Shown in pieces: positions 19,365 to 22,645 of a stretch of 22,645 nt of DNA. Under the pieces are notes generated by a model. The model saw only the letters and a program-made list of their open reading frames with translations, was not told the origin of the DNA and ran no database searches. Location: the NCBI GenBank assembly GCA_004151065.3, contig NWUY0300045898.1, positions 5,954 through 28,598 on the forward strand, given 5' to 3'. Position 1 is the stretch's first letter. Each line of letters begins with the position of its first letter. The stretch comes from Larix sibirica. Lineage: Eukaryota; Streptophyta; Pinopsida; Pinales; Pinaceae. The translations under genes were made by a program, and so were the position numbers.

Positions 19365-19880
19365 TCCAACTTGGGGCCCCGCAAATTCAGGAGCGAGAGT
19401 AGGGGGTGGAGTTTTCAAAATGTTTAAGATGTGCCGACTATCGACTTTAGCATGCATGATTACAAAATAGTTGGGATTCGGGATTCAAGGTGAATAATTG
19501 TGAGAAATCAAAAACTTGCTAATTGTCAACTTCCGCTATGCAAGGTGGTGAAAAGTTGGGAATCAGGAGTCGGGGATGAAAAATAAGATCAGCGCGAAAT
19601 CCTGTCGATTGTCGACTTCCGCATTGTGTGCATGTAAAAGTCGGGAGTCAAGAGTCAGGGTGAAAATTTGAGATAAAATTAAGCCATCCTGACTTCTGAA
19701 TTCTGCAACTTTATTCACTTTAAGAAGTCGGAGATCGGGAGCCTGGGATGCAAACGCATATGAGGATCAATCATCCTGACTCCCGACTTCCGCAAAAATT
19801 GCTAGCGGGGAAATTGGGTGTCGGGAGTCGAGGCTGAAACAAATTTTGACGAATTTAGCTCAGACTTCCGACTTGGCCGA
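19365..19880. repeat. Tandem array with 85-86 bp unit, about six copies
   Basis: Corresponding points of successive units lie at 19440, 19525, 19611, 19696, 19782 and 19868 (steps of 85, 86, 85, 86 and 86), with one shortened unit before them near 19,365. Each unit contains a TCGACTTCCGCA-like start and, about 30 bp on, a GTCGGGAGTC-like block followed by GGGATGAAAA. In the best unit GACTCCCGAC (19778-19787) and GTCGGGAGTC (19820-19829) form a perfect 10-bp inverted repeat, so units can fold into hairpins. Units are diverged, pointing to an old array. Its location before ORF1 suggests it belongs to the LTR or leader of the large gypsy element. Confidence 0.8.
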
Positions 19881-20059
19881 CTCTTTAAATGAAACACACT
19901 AATGATCTGATTATGTATAAAAATACTTAATTTGCTTGAAATATGAGCATAAGTGTGGTTTAGCAAGATCTAAACAAGCCTTAAACAAGTGATTAAATAA
20001 CTTTGAAAAACAAGAAAAATCAATTAGCTAACTGCAATCAAGATTGAAATTCGGGTTCC
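19881..20059. other. Short AT-rich stretch, nothing recognised
   Basis: The sequence contains no open frame or motif that I can support. Confidence 0.4.
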
Positions 20060-20407
20060 CATCTTATTTGAATTAGATGGGATCTGTTTTGGCTACAACA
20101 CAACTCTACGCCTCACCTTCAAGATTTTTCCTAAATATCTTAGCAAGGATGTATTCATACTCCACCTTGAAATCCTTAATAATTTTGAGGAGCCCTTTCA
20201 AGTGATTTTCCATTGATATTGCATTATTTCCTTAGGCGACATCTTCCTATAGCAAGTTGGGATATCATTTGATTTCCCTTGGATTTTTGTGAAATCCAAA
20301 GCAATATATGTGGTGGTTGTCCATATGTGGGTCATCCAATTAATGTTCAGAGTCCACAACACTTGTAACGAAAATTGCAGAAGCAACTTGGAACCAAGAA
20401 CTAACAA
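20060..20407 (-). pseudogene. Decayed coding fragment of unknown family
   Basis: I do not recognise it. A minus-strand frame of 69 codons reads LNINWMTHIWTTTTYIALDF, TKIQGKSNDIPTCYRKM and SPKEIMQYQWKIT. After a TGA it continues in the same frame with KGSSKLLRISRWSMNTSLLR. The amino-acid composition is protein-like, but the fragment is short and no motif can be named. It lies between the tandem array and the LTR at 21.15 kb and could come from either element or from neither. Confidence 0.25.
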
Positions 20408-21140
20408 AAGAATAAGTTGCAGCGGAGTGTAGAGAGATTGAAATCGTTGAAGTAGTTTTCCTTTTACTCAATGAGGCAGAAATAACAACACTAGTTTTTG
20501 AAAGGGACTATAAAGAAAAATCAACCCTACCTTGTTGAAATAGTTCCTTTGAGTCTTTCGGAATGGTAAAAAAACCCTCGCCACTAACCATACATGATTC
20601 ATTTCCAAGTTAATAATCATCAAACTTTACTAAACTATCAAGTGTGTTGTAGATTCGACAATTGAAATGGGAGTGAAGAAATGATGTTGTGGTGATGAGT
20701 GTAGAGGACACCATTGCAATTCTCTTATGCAGACAGTTTTAGTAAAGATTTTGAATGAATTCCTAGCTTGTCAAAATAATGATCCATGTGAAAACCCAAA
20801 CAACAAGTGTCCTGGTTTTAGGATGGGAAAACTTGTATAGAACTAGGTACTGAAACTAGTGTCGGAATAAGTGCAGGAATCAATTCATCATCAAAAAAAC
20901 CATATCTAATACATTAAAATAGCATCTTTGACTTTTAATTCTCTTAATTAATGATTTAAATTAAAATATAATATTTTTAAAGATGAATGTATTAAGTTAC
21001 GGTGAAATGAATTACTAAATTGGTGAAATAAAGCCACAGAAAGAGGCAATTTTTGGAGCACATCAGTGGCTCGACATTTCGTGGCAATGGATTATACTTC
21101 TAGACCCATGATTTCTCATAAACATGAGCACACAAGTTCT
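20408..21140. other. Stretch without recognised genes, internal side of the 21.15-kb LTR
   Basis: If the LTR at 21,154-21,406 belongs to a minus-strand element, its gag should start here, but no gag-like frame is visible. The second LTR was not found. The element is truncated, very decayed or non-autonomous. Confidence 0.4.
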
Positions 21141-21153
21141 CTACTTGATATCA
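21139..21153 (-). other. Primer-binding-site-like motif next to LTR
   Basis: Reading the minus strand, TGATATCAAGTAGAG directly follows the LTR end TAACA. It resembles the initiator tRNA-Met site TGGTATCAGAGC, with substitutions and small insertions. Adjacency to a well-formed LTR end is the main support. Confidence 0.4.
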
Positions 21154-21406
21154 TGTTACAAATTCTAGAAACCCTAGTTAGAGTTACATAGATAACACAT
21201 GAGATAGACATGCATAATAACGCAATATGATATTATGAATAAATGGTGTTTTTATTACATAGGAGTTCACCTCCTTATATATGGTTACTCAAGGAGCAAT
21301 CATTTCCACTTATGAATGCAAAATATATTTTCTTTAAAGAAAGTACAAAAACATAACTAAGTCATAAAGTGACTTTTATCACAAATGTATATCTTATATC
21401 CTAACA
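21154..21406 (-). repeat. LTR of a small LTR retroelement
   Basis: The 253-bp segment begins TGTTA and ends TAACA, a perfect 5-bp terminal inverted repeat. Read on the minus strand it has a TATA-like ATATATAA (21275-21282), a short hairpin AGGAGGTGAACTCCT just downstream, and an AATAAA at 21251-21256, the expected U3-R-U5 order. A primer-binding-site-like motif follows the 3' end, so this would be a 5' LTR. Size fits Copia or TRIM elements. It lies right after the recognisable end of the second gypsy pol, so it may have inserted into that element. No target-site duplication could be tested because the partner LTR is not found. Confidence 0.55.
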
Positions 21407-21544
21407 CTTGAAACCCTCACTATTCTTTTGTAATAAGATAGTAGCCAAAGTAAAGTCAACAATAAAAGAAAATATTTGGGAATTATTGTAATCCAAAGTT
21501 ACAAATACTAAGGCTTAGCATGAGACTTACTTTATATCATTGAA

Positions 21545-22645
21545 TGTGCACGTGGTTTCCTATGTCCAAGTGATATTCTGCCCTTTTATCAACATGTTTG
21601 CTATGGGATGAGTAAATTCGCCAAAGTTCGAAGAAAGACTCCTTAAAAAATTTATATGCCTAAATTGATTGTATGGATTTCTTGTTTCAAGGCATCGATA
21701 TCTCTTTTATAGCTTGGACTCTTGTTGTTCCTTGGATCTATTTTGACCTAATATTTTGACACTAGATGTTCCAACAACTTGCCTTCAAACACTCCCAAAA
21801 CATATTTATTAGGATTCATTGATATACCAAAGGACATCTGTCAAAAAATTTCTTCAAATGTTTGATGTGATCTTTCCTGCATTTAGGAAACATGGTAATA
21901 TCATCCTAGTAAACCACATAAATCTATTAAAAAAATCAACAAAGATGTAGTCCATGTGTTCCCCAAGGGCATTCAGACATAAGGATGTGTTCCCCATGGA
22001 GCGGTGAAGGTTGTCTTAATACCTATCATCCTCAACGATTAATGCTTGATTGTACTCTGAGAAGCCATCTGACATGGACATAATCTCAAAGCCTATAACG
22101 GTCTACAATACATGGTCTATACTCAACAATGGATAATTATCCTTCAAATAAGTGATGTTCAAATTGTGAAAGTCAATGCAAATTGTGATCTTACCATTTT
22201 TATATTCGTGAATGCTAAATGTAAGTAATGATATTTCCTTCCATTAACTTTTGCAACTTTGTATGATTGGGGCAAGTTTCATATTCACATGCCTCTATCT
22301 TTGTTGGAAGGTCTTAGCCTTTTCCTTAAAAGGAATATCATGCTTAATAACCTTTGTGTTGCAAGTTTGAGCTCATCATATGACCATGCAACACATCCTT
22401 GTACTCTTGGATTAAATCTTCAATCTTTTGCTCTCTCAAGGGGTGTGTAAGCACACTTGATCTTCACAAGTATTGAGCATTCAATAGACCCTACATTCAC
22501 TTTGACCCCGTATTCAACCACATCATAAGTTACAAATCCTTTAATGACATGAGAATCATTAAAAAGATTCTCTAAAGGAGTTGTGGCTCCAAGGTTTGTT
22601 GGTTTTCCCGGTTAAGGGTTTCCAGGGTAAATCTCTGTGTATTAT
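21545..22645 (-). pseudogene. Second Ty3/gypsy pol fragment: reverse transcriptase, partial
   Basis: The element runs off the right edge. From there the minus strand shows the RT lead-in (CAYTPLER, IQEYKDVLHG), then KVIKHDIPF, NGKITICIDFHNLN, DNYPLLSIDHVL, and the first catalytic block MSMSDGFSEYNQ near 22,050-22,075. The catalytic YxDD box is at 21900-21914, where the codon after Tyr has become TAG, giving VY*DD. The thumb reads RKDHIKHLKKFFDRC. A few frames further, SHSKHVDKRAEYHLD-like wording near 21,590 marks the start of RNase H. Many stops and frameshifts occur. It differs enough from the 10-kb RT to be another family. RNase H and integrase beyond about 21,500 are missing. Confidence 0.75.

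Larger units (their letters stand above)
8314..19880 (-). mobile_element. Large decayed Ty3/gypsy retrotransposon, Tat-like, with extra ORF1 and extra RNase H
   Basis: All parts lie on the minus strand in one order: 86-bp tandem array, leader with a possible intron, ORF1, spacer, gag, protease, extra RNase H, RT, gypsy RNase H, integrase. Integrase after RT-RNase H defines Ty3/gypsy. An additional plant-type RNase H is the hallmark of the Tat/Ogre branch, and Ogre members also have an ORF before gag. Stops and frameshifts occur in every module. The LTRs were not delimited, so both ends are approximate, and whether ORF1 and gag-pol belong to one insertion is inferred from collinearity. A 785-bp duplication with an N inside pol is probably an assembly fault. 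Confidence 0.7.

Overview
The window looks like intergenic DNA from a large, repeat-filled plant genome, most likely a conifer. No intact host gene, rRNA, tRNA or CRISPR array is visible. Nearly every recognisable coding stretch is a decayed transposable element, interrupted by stop codons and frameshifts. The conifer inference rests on two things: a Penelope-like retroelement carrying a GIY-YIG endonuclease, a class I know in plants from conifers (the Dryad group), and a very large old Ty3/gypsy element of Tat-like layout.

Layout, left to right. Positions 1-150 are an edge fragment that weakly resembles the tandem array near 19.5 kb. From about 950 to 2.1 kb (+) lies a 5'-truncated Penelope-like element with reverse transcriptase and GIY-YIG nuclease in one frame. 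From 2.1 to 4.8 kb the DNA is AT-rich, with a tRNA-Met primer-binding-site-like motif behind a possible short LTR. Positions 4,867-6,231 (+) form an apparent retrocopy: intron-free decayed coding sequence, an untranslated tail and an A-rich end, flanked by a 16-of-18 direct repeat. A decayed unknown reading frame follows at 6.3-7.1 kb (-). Degenerate tandem repeats lie at 7.4-7.8 kb.

The main object is a Ty3/gypsy element on the minus strand, about 8.3 to 19.9 kb. Read 5' to 3' on its own strand it has an 85-86 bp tandem array, a possible 75-nt leader intron, a ~1,000-codon ORF1, a spacer, gag, protease, an extra RNase H, reverse transcriptase, the usual gypsy RNase H, and integrase. The extra RNase H before reverse transcriptase and the long ORF1 before gag are the most interesting features. 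In a living element gag would form the particle, protease would process it, RT and RNase H would copy the RNA, and integrase would insert the DNA; this copy is dead. A 785-bp direct repeat centred on a single N (11,734) interrupts pol and is probably an assembly join, not biology.

At the right end, 21.5-22.6 kb (-), is the RT part of a second gypsy element. It is followed by a 253-bp LTR (21,154-21,406) with a TATA-like box, an AATAAA signal and a primer-binding-site-like motif, all pointing to the minus strand. All functional statements come from reading the sequence and from family knowledge; no database search was run.
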